The notes: generated by a model not told the origin, from the letters alone. A stretch of DNA of 19,137 nucleotides from an uncultured Lachnospiraceae bacterium (GCA_900544445.1 UQVK01000077.1:1-19137); one strand, 5' to 3'. Numbered from the stretch's first letter, positions 7,316 through 15,716 are shown. Translations and numbers: made by a program.

Positions 7316-8266
7316 TCATTTTGATCCAAGCATATGCGCCACGTTCAGCATTCCCCAGCCCTGAGTATTCCATGCCTCTCCCAGATCAGAGGCCGTCCAC
7401 AGGATCCGGCGTTTGACCTGTTCGTTTGTATACCCGGGATATTTCTGAAAACACAGCGCTGCCGCTCCTGCCACTAACGGCGTGGACATGGATGTACCGC
7501 TCTTTTCCACATAGGCATCCCTGCATCCTCTTGCCGTCCGGCGGAACCAGGCGTTGCAGGATACGATTCCTGTTCCGGGCGCCACAATATCCGGTTTCTT
7601 GAGCACGGTGCCGGAAGGTCCCCTGCCCGAACAGGCTTCACAGGAATCCTGTCTTTCCCGGCTCTCCGTCCCGTCATGGCATCCCACTGTCACCACCCGT
7701 TTTCCCGTTCCAAGCCTTGAGAGGCTTCCTGCGGCGGGTCCCGCATTCCCTGCGGCAACCACAACAAACAAGCCCTCCTCCCATGCCTCTTCCAGTTTCG
7801 CGATCAGTTTATGAAAAAGCGTTTCCTTTTCTGCCATGCCCGAAGAGATATTTTTTCCTCCCGGATCTTTTCCCATGCTCACAGAAATATTCAAAATCTT
7901 CACCTGATACAGCTCCCGGTTTTTTAACACCCAGTCAATGCCCCTTATCATGCCGGAAATCGTACCGTCTCCTTTTTCATCCAGTACTTTTCCTGCAAGT
8001 ACTCGGCAGCCCGCTGCGACCCCTGCAAATCTTCCCTGAGAGCAGGTGCCGTCTCCGCACAGGCATCCGGCAACATGTGTTCCATGGCCGCAGTCATCAT
8101 AAGGCATACGGCTGTTTCCCACAAAATCCTTAAAGCCGATCACCCTGTCTTTGAGATCCGGATGCATGGCGATCCCCGTATCCAGAATCGCCGCCGTCAC
8201 ACCGGAGCCGTCATAAGGATAAATCTCACGCTCTCCGGCATGAATCAGTTTTCTTGCACGGTCCAT
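7316..8266 (-). CDS. Subtilisin-like serine protease (peptidase S8), leaderless
   Basis: The 316-aa protein is a complete S8 catalytic domain. The triad is visible as Asp29 (AAILDTG), His61 (GHGTHVAG) and Ser259 (GTSMSTPLVAGAA), with the oxyanion-hole Asn174 in VVAAGNAGP. It has no signal peptide and almost no propeptide, so it resembles intracellular subtilisins rather than secreted ones, or it may act in the spore or mother cell. Ten or so cysteines, including a CHDGTESRERQDSCEACSG cluster at 196-214, are unusual for subtilases. ATG at 8266 has only a weak AAGGG upstream, so the start is less certain. It is divergent from the cysteine-rich gene at 8434 and shares a 167-bp gap with it. Substrate is unknown. 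Confidence 0.9.
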   Translation of the reverse strand: MDRARKLIHAGEREIYPYDGSGVTAAILDTGIAMHPDLKDRVIGFKDFVGNSRMPYDDCGHGTHVAGCLCGDGTCSQGRFAGVAAGCRVLAGKVLDEKGDGTISGMIRGIDWVLKNRELYQVKILNISVSMGKDPGGKNISSGMAEKETLFHKLIAKLEEAWEEGLFVVVAAGNAGPAAGSLSRLGTGKRVVTVGCHDGTESRERQDSCEACSGRGPSGTVLKKPDIVAPGTGIVSCNAWFRRTARGCRDAYVEKSGTSMSTPLVAGAAALCFQKYPGYTNEQVKRRILWTASDLGEAWNTQGWGMLNVAHMLGSK

Positions 8267-8374
8267 GATGAATCTTCGCCCTTTTTTCTTATCATTATGA
8301 AAAAAATCCGAACCTGTGCAGGAATTGGCGGCCTGTACCGCTGAAAAAACATTTCAGATTTTCTTTCTCTGGAA

Positions 8375-8401
8375 ACACGGACACGCCAGGGGCATAGTAT
8401 A
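8375..8401 (+). promoter_or_regulatory. Sigma-K-like promoter candidate for the cysteine-rich gene
   Basis: CATAGTATA at 8393-8401 fits the mother-cell sigma-K -10 consensus CATAnnnTA. An AC at 8375-8376 sits 16 nt upstream, matching the minimal -35 of that class. The predicted start is near 8408, giving a 26-nt leader with GGAGG at 8421. No housekeeping promoter as good was seen. The consensus is short, so chance cannot be excluded. Confidence 0.4.
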
Positions 8402-8433
8402 AACCATAAAAACCAACTTTGGAGGCAACAGAT

Positions 8434-8688
8434 ATGAGTGATTTAACGGCGAGCGGCTGCGGATGCGGCAGTTCCTCTAACAACAGCTGCGGCTGTGCGA
8501 CGGCCAATAACGGATGCGGCAGCTGGATCTGGATCCTGATCCTGCTGTGCTGCTGCTGTGGAAACGGAAACGGCTTTGGCATGGGTAACGGATGCGGATG
8601 CGGCGATTCCGGAAACGGATGCGGAAACTGGATCTGGATCCTGATTCTGCTGTGCTGCTGCGGAAACGGAAACGGATTCTGCTGCTGA
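8434..8688 (+). CDS. Cysteine-rich chorion-like small protein
   Basis: The 84-aa product has 17 cysteines, mostly in GCGCG, CCCC and FCC clusters, with Gly, Asn and Ser between them. Two near-identical units, each WIWILILLCCC(C)GNGNGF with a preceding NGCG, are offset by 105 bp in the DNA, so the gene arose by internal duplication. Each unit has one short hydrophobic stretch ending in a Cys run, which suggests membrane contact or an insoluble cross-linked assembly. It resembles small proteins annotated in Clostridia as chorion-class high-cysteine proteins; that name is only a likeness. ATG at 8434 has GGAGG 8 nt upstream. A sigma-K-like promoter and the DNA context suggest a spore-coat role, which is inference. 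Confidence 0.75.
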   Translation: MSDLTASGCGCGSSSNNSCGCATANNGCGSWIWILILLCCCCGNGNGFGMGNGCGCGDSGNGCGNWIWILILLCCCGNGNGFCC

Positions 8689-8880
8689 TGACCAGATGAC
8701 TGTTTTTGCAGGAAACGGTAAACATATCTGCCGTTTCCTGTAATGCCTTCTGACTCCTGATGGCTGCCGCGGCGCCTTCTGACGCCGCGGCACAGCCATG
8801 TAATGCAGGCATATGCCCGTTTCGGTTCTCGTACTCCCTTCCCCGACATAAAATTTCTGTAAAGGGAAAAGGATCGGGCA
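8689..8880. other. Intergenic stretch with two strong hairpins
   Basis: Hairpin one pairs 8709-8718 with 8731-8740 (CAGGAAACGG/CCGTTTCCTG, 12-nt loop). Hairpin two pairs 8761-8774 with 8783-8798 around a TGCCGCGGCG/CGCCGCGGCA core with a 2-nt bulge and an 8-nt loop. Neither is followed by a T-run on the plus strand. They may protect the 3' end of the cysteine-rich mRNA or act as a factor-dependent terminator. No gene was found here. Confidence 0.5.
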
Positions 8881-9468
8881 ATGGAAAAACAGGAACAGGA
8901 TTCCATACAGGCTTTTGACACCCTGTATACCACAAATCAAATACAGATTCTGAAGATCCTGCTGCCTTACTGCGCTCCGGACATCCAAAGAAATCTGGCT
9001 GTCATGATCCGTTTTCTGGAGCTTCAGTACACGATCTTCTTTGTCCGTTCCCATCCGGAAGCCTTCCGCAGCCCTCCGCTTCCTCTTTCTTTCGGAGAGC
9101 TCTGCGAAAAAATCAGGGGATACTGTCCTCCTGCACTCAGGGCCTTGCTGGACCAGTTTCAATCCATACAGAACGCCATGCAGATGTATGAAGAAATGAA
9201 GCAGATGATGGAGCTGTTTGGCGACATCGCCCCCGGTCCGGAAGGTCACAGCGAAGAATCCGGAACTTCCATGGATGATACTTCCATGGATGATACTTCC
9301 ATGGATGGCTCTTTCAAGAACGGCACTCCCATGGGTGACAGCCCCATGGATCCTTTAAACATGCTGATGGGAATGCTTTCCCCTTCCCAGAAGGAAATGT
9401 TCCAGATGTTTCAGTCAGAATTTCAGACAGAGGCGGCGGAAAAAAAGCCGCCGGAAAAGGAGAATTGA
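8881..9468 (+). CDS. Unrecognised protein with Met/Asp tandem repeat
   Basis: I do not recognise this 195-aa protein. The first half (1-115) looks like a compact helical domain with ILKILLPYCAPDIQRNLAVMIRFLELQYTIFF and a following RALLDQFQSIQNAMQMYEEMKQMMELF amphipathic helix. The second half is low complexity: TSMDD is repeated from an exact 15-bp DNA repeat (9265-9279, 9280-9294, diverging at 9295-9309), followed by methionine-rich helices (NMLMGMLSPSQKEMFQMFQSEF). No signal peptide or membrane span is seen. AAAGGA precedes ATG at 8881. The next gene starts 2 bp after its stop, so the two products probably work together. Their place after a cysteine-rich, possibly spore-coat gene hints at sporulation, but that is weak. 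Confidence 0.8.
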   Translation: MEKQEQDSIQAFDTLYTTNQIQILKILLPYCAPDIQRNLAVMIRFLELQYTIFFVRSHPEAFRSPPLPLSFGELCEKIRGYCPPALRALLDQFQSIQNAMQMYEEMKQMMELFGDIAPGPEGHSEESGTSMDDTSMDDTSMDGSFKNGTPMGDSPMDPLNMLMGMLSPSQKEMFQMFQSEFQTEAAEKKPPEKEN

Positions 9469-9470
9469 TT

Positions 9471-9758
9471 ATGGCAGAATACGCGGAAAAGCCCCGCTGG
9501 ATGGCGGAGCCTTCCCTTCAGGACATCCCGCAGGAAAAGCTGGACTTTCTGCAGAAAATGGTATTCGAAAGCAGAGAGCTCTCCCAGAAGGATCTGCTGC
9601 CATTTCTGATGGCACTCGCCCAGCGGAGTCGGTCTTCGAATATTACCTTCTCCACAGAAGAGATGAACACCATCATCGAGGCAATCAAAAAATACAGCAC
9701 TCCGGAAGAGCTTTTAAAAATGAACCAGATTATGAAGCTGATGCAGCGCAGGAGATAG
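9471..9758 (+). CDS. Unrecognised small helical protein
   Basis: The 95-aa product is not one I recognise. It is nearly all helical, with a motif of LDFLQKMVFESRELSQKDLLPFLMALAQ (27-54) and TEEMNTIIEAIKKYSTPEELLKMNQIMKLMQRRR at the C-terminus, ending in a basic tail. There is no signal peptide, Cys or membrane span. ATG at 9471 has AAGGAG 8 nt upstream; an in-frame TTG at 9465 overlaps the previous stop and lacks spacing. It starts 2 bp after the 195-aa gene, so translation is likely coupled. Both proteins share short methionine-rich helices, compatible with a complex. A hairpin overlaps its last codons (9740-9787). Confidence 0.8.
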   Translation: MAEYAEKPRWMAEPSLQDIPQEKLDFLQKMVFESRELSQKDLLPFLMALAQRSRSSNITFSTEEMNTIIEAIKKYSTPEELLKMNQIMKLMQRRR

Positions 9759-9789
9759 CGCTGCATCTCCCGAGATAGCGCTGCATCTC
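9740..9789 (+). terminator. Tandem-arm hairpin between convergent operons
   Basis: The segment GATGCAGCGC (9740-9749), in the last codons of the upstream gene, can pair perfectly with either GCGCTGCATC at 9758-9767 or its copy at 9778-9787. The copies lie in an 18-bp tandem repeat (9752-9769 and 9772-9789, 20-bp period). The distal pairing is followed by TCTTTATG. It sits where the plus-strand gene group and the minus-strand ABC operon converge, so it is the likely terminator, though the T-run is weak. Confidence 0.5.
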
Positions 9790-9799
9790 TTTATGTGGA

Positions 9800-10411
9800 T
9801 CAGTTTTCTGTTGCGGTTTCCGTCTCTGCTTCCGTTTCCGTCTCTGTTTCTGTCTCCGTTTCTGTCTCTGTCTCCGTCTCCGTTTCCTCTTCCACAAAGT
9901 CCTCCGGCGTCTTTTCAAAGGTTGAGACGAGGGACGAGCTCACCGTATACACCGTATCATCCCCGCTCACCTGCAGATAGTAATCTCCCGTAATGGAATT
10001 GCTTTCGCCGATATGCAGGATTACGCTCGTTCCGTTCTCCAGTGTGGCCGTAATCGTCATGGACGGCTTATCCAGACCATACTGTGAGAGATCGTCAGGC
10101 TCCTCAATCGCCGTTTCCGAAGTAATATGCGTAATATAGGTCAGAAGATTCTCCACCATGGACTGCTGTATGGAAGCGCTTCTGTCCTCCGCATTGTACC
10201 AGGTCCCCTCCTCCTTCACAAAATTCAGAGGATACTCGCCGCCTGTCGACAGAGCCGTCACATCTTCCGCCTTAAAATCCGTCACAGTAACCTCCACAGT
10301 CTCCTCCTCTTCACTTTCCGGAAGATCCAGATATCTCACAAGAAACCAGGCCGCTGCGCACAGCATGCAGACGACGAGCAGAATTCCGAAATGCAGCTTT
10401 TGCTTTTTCAT
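9800..10411 (-). CDS. DUF4340 family protein of the ABC/Gld operon
   Basis: The 203-aa product has one N-terminal membrane helix (HFGILLVVCMLCAAAWFLV, about 7-26). It is followed by an extracytoplasmic beta-rich domain matching DUF4340: VTDFKAEDVTALSTGGEYPLNFVKEEGTWY, a Y-G-L-D-x-P segment and LHIGESNSITGDYYLQV...DTVYTVSSSLVSTF. The last 30 residues are an almost pure Glu-Thr repeat encoded by hexanucleotide repeats at 9803-9893. DUF4340 genes regularly follow GldG-type genes, as here, and probably form part of the complex; the substrate is unknown. ATG at 10411 has GGAGG 5 nt upstream. The reading frame stays open upstream to 10573, through the structured repeat, but that extension is non-coding in appearance. 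Confidence 0.85.
   Translation of the reverse strand: MKKQKLHFGILLVVCMLCAAAWFLVRYLDLPESEEEETVEVTVTDFKAEDVTALSTGGEYPLNFVKEEGTWYNAEDRSASIQQSMVENLLTYITHITSETAIEEPDDLSQYGLDKPSMTITATLENGTSVILHIGESNSITGDYYLQVSGDDTVYTVSSSLVSTFEKTPEDFVEEETETETETETETETETETEAETETATEN
9803..9893 (-). repeat. Hexanucleotide Glu-Thr coding repeat
   Basis: Plus-strand units of the form TCTGTC/TCCGTT/TCCGTC repeat about 13 times and encode alternating Glu-Thr at the C-terminus of the DUF4340 protein. The codons vary (GAG/GAA, ACA/ACG), so the tract is old or selected at protein level rather than freshly expanded. Confidence 0.8.
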
Positions 10412-10414
10412 GCC

Positions 10415-10567
10415 TTCCTCCTTTCCGAAGCGTACGCTGAGGCCGCGAGGAGAAATCACGCAGGTGATTTCTCCTCTGCGATCATCGCTGTTTTGCGGAG
10501 CTTCGACGCAAAACAGCCGGTTGAGCAATGTGCCATCGGGCACACTGTTCAACCTTTCCTCCTTTCC
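10415..10567 (-). repeat. Structured repeat, copy B, between permease and DUF4340 gene
   Basis: A 12-bp direct repeat TTCCTCCTTTCC (10415-10426, 10556-10567), the Shine-Dalgarno region, brackets about 129 bp. In transcript order it folds into HP3 (16-bp stem GGTTGAACAGTGTGCC with one mismatch and one G-T pair, loop CGAT), HP2 (11-bp GGCTGTTTTGCG-type stem, loop TCGAAGCTC) and HP1 (13-bp GAGGAGAAATCAC/GTGATTTCTCCTC, loop CTGC). The linker is GATGATCGCAG and the 3' end CCTCAGCGTACGCTTCGG. The stem sequences differ from copy A at 3472-3627 but the order, loops, linker and end are shared. The permease stop codon TGA lies inside HP3. Confidence 0.8.
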
Positions 10568-12666
10568 AGCCATCTGATTAGACCGAACAGCAGCAAAGCG
10601 AGAGGCAGTATGACCATCAGCACGCTTCCCAGCAGAAATGCGGTTCCGTCATTTACCATGATATCCGAGGCCTGATAGGATTTCACCGGAACGGATACGC
10701 TGGTGCCGCCGTCCGTCATCGCCGCGATCGTATTGTTGAAGAGGGTCAGGTTGGCGTCCGCCACCATGGAATTGGCGCTGTCGGTAAACAGGTTTTCCGA
10801 GGTATACAGATACAGCTCCGCCGTATTTTCGTCATCAAGCGTTTTGGAAGCGTGCACGGCCACCGTGAACGGCCCTTCAATATCCCCTTCCTCCCATTCC
10901 CAGGTCTGCGCCTCGTCCAGATTCGTCTTGGAAACCGAGCTTTCCGACGTGGTCAGAAGGGATGTGACCGCAATATCGTCCGACTCCTCCCAGGTAATTC
11001 CCTGCGCATAGGGCATGAACACATACTGTCCGCCCGCGACGCCGTCCGTTACCGTATCATAGGCCACATCGGGCAGCAGATAGGAGGGCTGCTGATAGTA
11101 CATGGAGGGATCGTTTTCCGCCACCAGACCTTCCGTGATGGAGATACCGAAATAGTCCAGCACGGTCTGCAGGTTTGGAAAGCTTTCGGCAAAATTATCG
11201 GTATAAGAGGTGGTCATCAAAATCCTTCCGCCCGCATCCAGATAATCGATCAGCTTCTGCGCGTCATCCGTTGAAATATCCGCCGTCGGAGCCAGGATCA
11301 GCACCCCTTCCGCCTCTTCCGGCACGCTGTCCGCAGTCAACAGGTTCAGCGACTCTGAGGTGACATTCTGCTTGGAGAGGCCATCCTGGAAGGTGGTGGA
11401 AAGAGTCAGCTCATCCTGCCCTTCCAGCACATACATGGTGGGAATATCATCGCTGGTCACATAGGCGATGGCGCTGGTGATCAGTCCCTCGCCGTCATAG
11501 CCGGTCAGCGTGCTGGTATAGGAACTGTAGTCATATTCGTATTCATAAATATCCGCATAATCAATGACCGTATACCGTCTGTCGCTCTCCACAATCATGG
11601 AATTCATGTTGATATTTTCGTCCGTATACTGCTGGTAAAAGTCTGGATTGGCGACCGGGTCCTGATATTCCACGTGGATGTGGGAGGACAGGCCCGCATA
11701 TCTGTCCAGCGTCTGCTTCAGAACCGTATCCTGGTTTTCTTCGCTTTCCAGAATATAGATATTCACATCCTCTTCCAGCCCGGCCAGCAGCTCCTTCGTG
11801 GTATCCGTCAGGGAATAAAGCCGCTCGCTCGTCACGTCGAAGGAGGTATACCGGGAAGGGAGCTCTTCCACCGCCAGATTGAGAAACACCGCCGCTGCCA
11901 GAACCACAGCGATCATCCCCGTACTGTAGGCTCCCATTTTCAGGTGTCCGACAGAAACCTGATACCGTCTTTTCTGAATGGACTGAACGGTGAGGAAAAA
12001 GAACACCAGGATGAAGGACAGGAAATACAGAACGGATTTCACCTCCAGCGTTCCCTGCATCATATCCGTCAGCCGGGTCGTCATGTCGAGCACGTTCAGA
12101 ATCCTTGTGAGAAAGTTTCCCGTGCTGGAAATCAACGCTGTGATACTGCTCATCATATACCCGAGAAACAGCGCGCCGAAGCTGAGCACCGCGGCGATCA
12201 CCTGGCTCTCCGTCAGCGAGGAAACAAACATGCCGATGGCAATGCAGGCACAGCCGTACAGATAATAGGCCAGAATTGCCGTGTAGCTTTCTCCGAAGGG
12301 CACCGTTCCAAAGGCTGACAGAATCAGCGGATAGACACAGATCATCCCGGTGGAAATGGTAAAGACGGTGACCGCGGACAGGTACTTTCCCGCCACGATT
12401 TTTCCCACCGATACCGGAGCGGTCAGAATGAGCTGGTCCGTTTTCTGTCTGCGTTCCTCGCTCAGCATGCGCATGGTAAGGATCGGCACCGTGATCAGCA
12501 GAAGGAAAACGATGTTATACATGGTATTGGCAATGCTGGCGTAGCCGTAGCGGAGATTCAGCGCGAAGAAATACAGTCCCGACAGAAACAGATTCGCCGC
12601 AAGGAAAAGCCAGCCGGTCATGGAATGAAAATATGCCCTGAATTCTCTCTTATAAATCGCCAGCAT
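10549..12666 (-). CDS. Fused ABC-2 permease and GldG-like protein
   Basis: The 705-aa protein joins two units that are separate in many bacteria. Residues 1-240 are an ABC-2 type permease with six hydrophobic helices, including EERRQKTDQLILTAPVSVGKIVAGKYL, a typical intracellular coupling segment. A seventh helix at about 248-265 leads into an extracytoplasmic GldG/ABC_transp_aux domain (about 275-670), beginning FDVTSERLYSLTDTTKELLAGLEEDVNIYIL, a hallmark of that family. A final helix lies at about 680-700. GldA/F/G-like systems function in gliding in Bacteroidetes; in Firmicutes the substrate is unknown. ATG at 12666 has GGAGG 6 nt upstream and overlaps the ATPase gene by 17 bp. The last residues ERRKG lie in the duplicated Shine-Dalgarno segment of structured repeat B, which has apparently replaced the original end. 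Confidence 0.9.
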   Translation of the reverse strand: MLAIYKREFRAYFHSMTGWLFLAANLFLSGLYFFALNLRYGYASIANTMYNIVFLLLITVPILTMRMLSEERRQKTDQLILTAPVSVGKIVAGKYLSAVTVFTISTGMICVYPLILSAFGTVPFGESYTAILAYYLYGCACIAIGMFVSSLTESQVIAAVLSFGALFLGYMMSSITALISSTGNFLTRILNVLDMTTRLTDMMQGTLEVKSVLYFLSFILVFFFLTVQSIQKRRYQVSVGHLKMGAYSTGMIAVVLAAAVFLNLAVEELPSRYTSFDVTSERLYSLTDTTKELLAGLEEDVNIYILESEENQDTVLKQTLDRYAGLSSHIHVEYQDPVANPDFYQQYTDENINMNSMIVESDRRYTVIDYADIYEYEYDYSSYTSTLTGYDGEGLITSAIAYVTSDDIPTMYVLEGQDELTLSTTFQDGLSKQNVTSESLNLLTADSVPEEAEGVLILAPTADISTDDAQKLIDYLDAGGRILMTTSYTDNFAESFPNLQTVLDYFGISITEGLVAENDPSMYYQQPSYLLPDVAYDTVTDGVAGGQYVFMPYAQGITWEESDDIAVTSLLTTSESSVSKTNLDEAQTWEWEEGDIEGPFTVAVHASKTLDDENTAELYLYTSENLFTDSANSMVADANLTLFNNTIAAMTDGGTSVSVPVKSYQASDIMVNDGTAFLLGSVLMVILPLALLLFGLIRWLERRKG

Positions 12667-13798
12667 GACCGTCCTCCTCTTCTGTCGTCTCTATTTCCTT
12701 TGCTTCCGTTTCTTCTGTTTTCATTTCCACGGTGTCCGTTCTTTCCGTCTCTTCAGATTCTGTCTCTTCTGCTTCTGTCTCATCCGTTTCCTCCTGCTCT
12801 TCGGAATTTTTTTCGGAAGCCGTCAGCTCCAGGAAGATATCCTCCAGAGATTTGGTTGTGACATGCAGCTCCAGAATGGGAAGCCTGTTCTGCGCCAGAC
12901 GGTAAAACATCTCTTCCCTGATATCGCAGCCCTCCTCTACCCGGATCACCGCAGCAGCACAGGCGTTTTCCCCGTTTTCCGGCTCACCGGCATCAGCGGA
13001 TTCCTGCCGCTGTTCCTCCGTTTCAGGCACCGGCTTTACTTCAAATCCTGAGATTCCGTCCAGTCCGCTTAAGACTTCCTCCAGCCGTCCGGCGCTTCCC
13101 TTTACCTGAAGCGTCAGCTCTTCCTCTCCGGTCATCAGCCGGGTCAGCCCCTCCGGCGTATCGCAGGCCACCAGTTTTCCCGTTGAAATAATAAGAATCT
13201 GGTCACAGACTGCGCTCACCTCGGAAAGGATGTGGGAGCTTAAAATAACCGTATGCTTTTCCCTGAGGCCGCGGATCAGGTCTCGCATCTCGATGATCTG
13301 CTTCGGGTCCAGGCCCACTGTGGGTTCGTCCAGAATGATGATCTCCGGGTCTCCCAGCAGAGCCTGCGCCAGGCCGACGCGCTGCTTATAGCCCTTTGAG
13401 AGATTACGGATCGGCCGGTCCTTCATCTCAGTGACACCGGTCCTTTCCATAACGTCCTGAATATCGTCCTTCCGCTGCTTTCTGGCAACCCGCTTCAGTT
13501 CCGACACAAAAACCAGATATTCCATGACCGTCATGTCCGCATAAAGCGGCGGCATCTCCGGAAGATATCCGATGCACCTCTTCGCCTCCTCCGGCTCCTG
13601 CTGAATATCATATCCATTGATCTTCACTTTCCCTGACGTGGGCGCGAGATATCCGGTGATGATGTTCATGGTTGTGGACTTCCCGGCCCCATTCGGCCCC
13701 AGGAAGCCGTAAATCTGCCCCCTGTCCACCCGGAAGGTCAGATCATTCACGGCGTAATGGCTGCCGTATTTCTTTACCAGATGACTGACTTCTATCAT
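12650..13798 (-). CDS. ABC transporter ATP-binding protein (GldA-like)
   Basis: The 382-aa protein is an ABC ATPase that powers the adjacent permease. Walker A is GPNGAGKST (34-42), the signature LSKGYKQR (132-139), Walker B IIILDEP (152-158) and the switch histidine SSH (186-188). The signature and the C-terminal segment ending TTKSLEDIFLELT (about 314-326) fit the GldA/CcmA-like export branch. The final 55 residues are a Glu/Thr-rich tail (EETDETEAEETESEETERTD and on), unusual for this family and echoed by the DUF4340 protein of the same operon. A less ordered insert at about 255-285 is also acidic. ATG at 13798 has GGAGG 6 nt upstream. It is the first gene of a three-gene operon. Confidence 0.95.
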   Translation of the reverse strand: MIEVSHLVKKYGSHYAVNDLTFRVDRGQIYGFLGPNGAGKSTTMNIITGYLAPTSGKVKINGYDIQQEPEEAKRCIGYLPEMPPLYADMTVMEYLVFVSELKRVARKQRKDDIQDVMERTGVTEMKDRPIRNLSKGYKQRVGLAQALLGDPEIIILDEPTVGLDPKQIIEMRDLIRGLREKHTVILSSHILSEVSAVCDQILIISTGKLVACDTPEGLTRLMTGEEELTLQVKGSAGRLEEVLSGLDGISGFEVKPVPETEEQRQESADAGEPENGENACAAAVIRVEEGCDIREEMFYRLAQNRLPILELHVTTKSLEDIFLELTASEKNSEEQEETDETEAEETESEETERTDTVEMKTEETEAKEIETTEEEDGHAGDL

Positions 13799-14083
13799 TA
13801 TTTACCTCCAAAGCAAAGCCCTAAATGAAAAAAACTCTTTGCATCAATTTATTCCTTAAATGTGTAAAAATGTTGGCTGAAGTGTGATTTTTATGTGAAT
13901 CGGGGCAAGCGATACGGCAGAGTGATGCGGATACCAGGATGAGGACGTCTGTAAAAACAATGCTCAGCACCATTCCCCAAAACATACTGTTCCAGAATAA
14001 TTTCTGCGTTCACGAATAACCTCCCTCTGAAACGCCTCAACCGCTTCTGATAAGGTAGTCGTTTGAAATCAAAAAATCATTCG
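13799..14083 (-). other. Gap upstream of the ABC operon with a possible broken small ORF
   Basis: No convincing full gene lies between the ATPase start and the enolase terminator. On the minus strand GGGAGG precedes a GTG at 14013 that opens a 40-aa frame (to 13891) of no recognisable type. In the next frame, T-Q-K-L-F-W-N-S-M-F-W-G-M-V-L then a hydrophobic helix runs to a stop at 13821-13823. Removing one A after the GTG would join the ribosome site to this membrane-peptide frame. It may be a frameshifted small membrane protein or nothing. The region also holds the unlocated promoter of the ABC operon. Confidence 0.3.
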
Positions 14084-14142
14084 GGAAAAAAGCATAAAAG
14101 CAAGGAAGGCATATATGCCCGAACCGGCCACATACGCCTTCC
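14084..14142 (-). terminator. eno: Intrinsic terminator of enolase
   Basis: Arms 14104-14117 (GGAAGGCATATATG) and 14129-14142 pair over 14 bp with two G-T pairs. On the minus strand the hairpin is followed by TTGCTTTTATGCTTTTTT (14084-14103). It lies about 80 bp past the enolase stop. Confidence 0.8.
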
Positions 14143-14224
14143 CTTTACTTTCTGCTGTCGTTTTTTCTGTCTGCCATCCATCCTGTCATTCTGCTGGACG
14201 GACGCAATTTCTCCTGTCCCGCAC

Positions 14225-15652
<1,428 letters not shown>

Positions 15653-15662
15653 CTATTTTTTG

Positions 15663-15716
15663 TAGTTAGTTTCAACTAACTATTTGTATGGTATCATGGT
15701 CATGACGTAATGTCAA
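15663..15716 (-). promoter_or_regulatory. eno: Enolase promoter with palindromic operator at the start site
   Basis: On the minus strand TTGACA (15711-15716), a 17-nt spacer and TACCAT (15688-15693) give a predicted start near 15680. Directly over it lies a perfect 9-bp inverted repeat TAGTTAGTT-TC-AACTAACTA (15663-15682). A repressor bound there would block initiation. The sequence type (AGTTGAAACT core) is like MarR-family sites, but no such regulator is in the window. Confidence 0.6.

Noticed and set aside
8443..9249. Long minus-strand frames opposite the cysteine-rich and 195-aa genes
   Set aside because: They are low-complexity mirrors (Ser/Ala/Phe/Arg repeats) of the GC-rich Cys-Gly codons and lack ribosome sites.
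9803..9893. CRISPR-like or intergenic repeat
   Set aside because: The repeats are 6-bp units inside a coding frame giving Glu-Thr; there are no spacers.
10412..10573. N-terminal extension of the DUF4340 gene to 257 aa
   Set aside because: The frame is open through structured repeat B by chance; the real start has a strong ribosome site just before a signal-anchor helix, and copy A of the repeat is not open in the equivalent frame.
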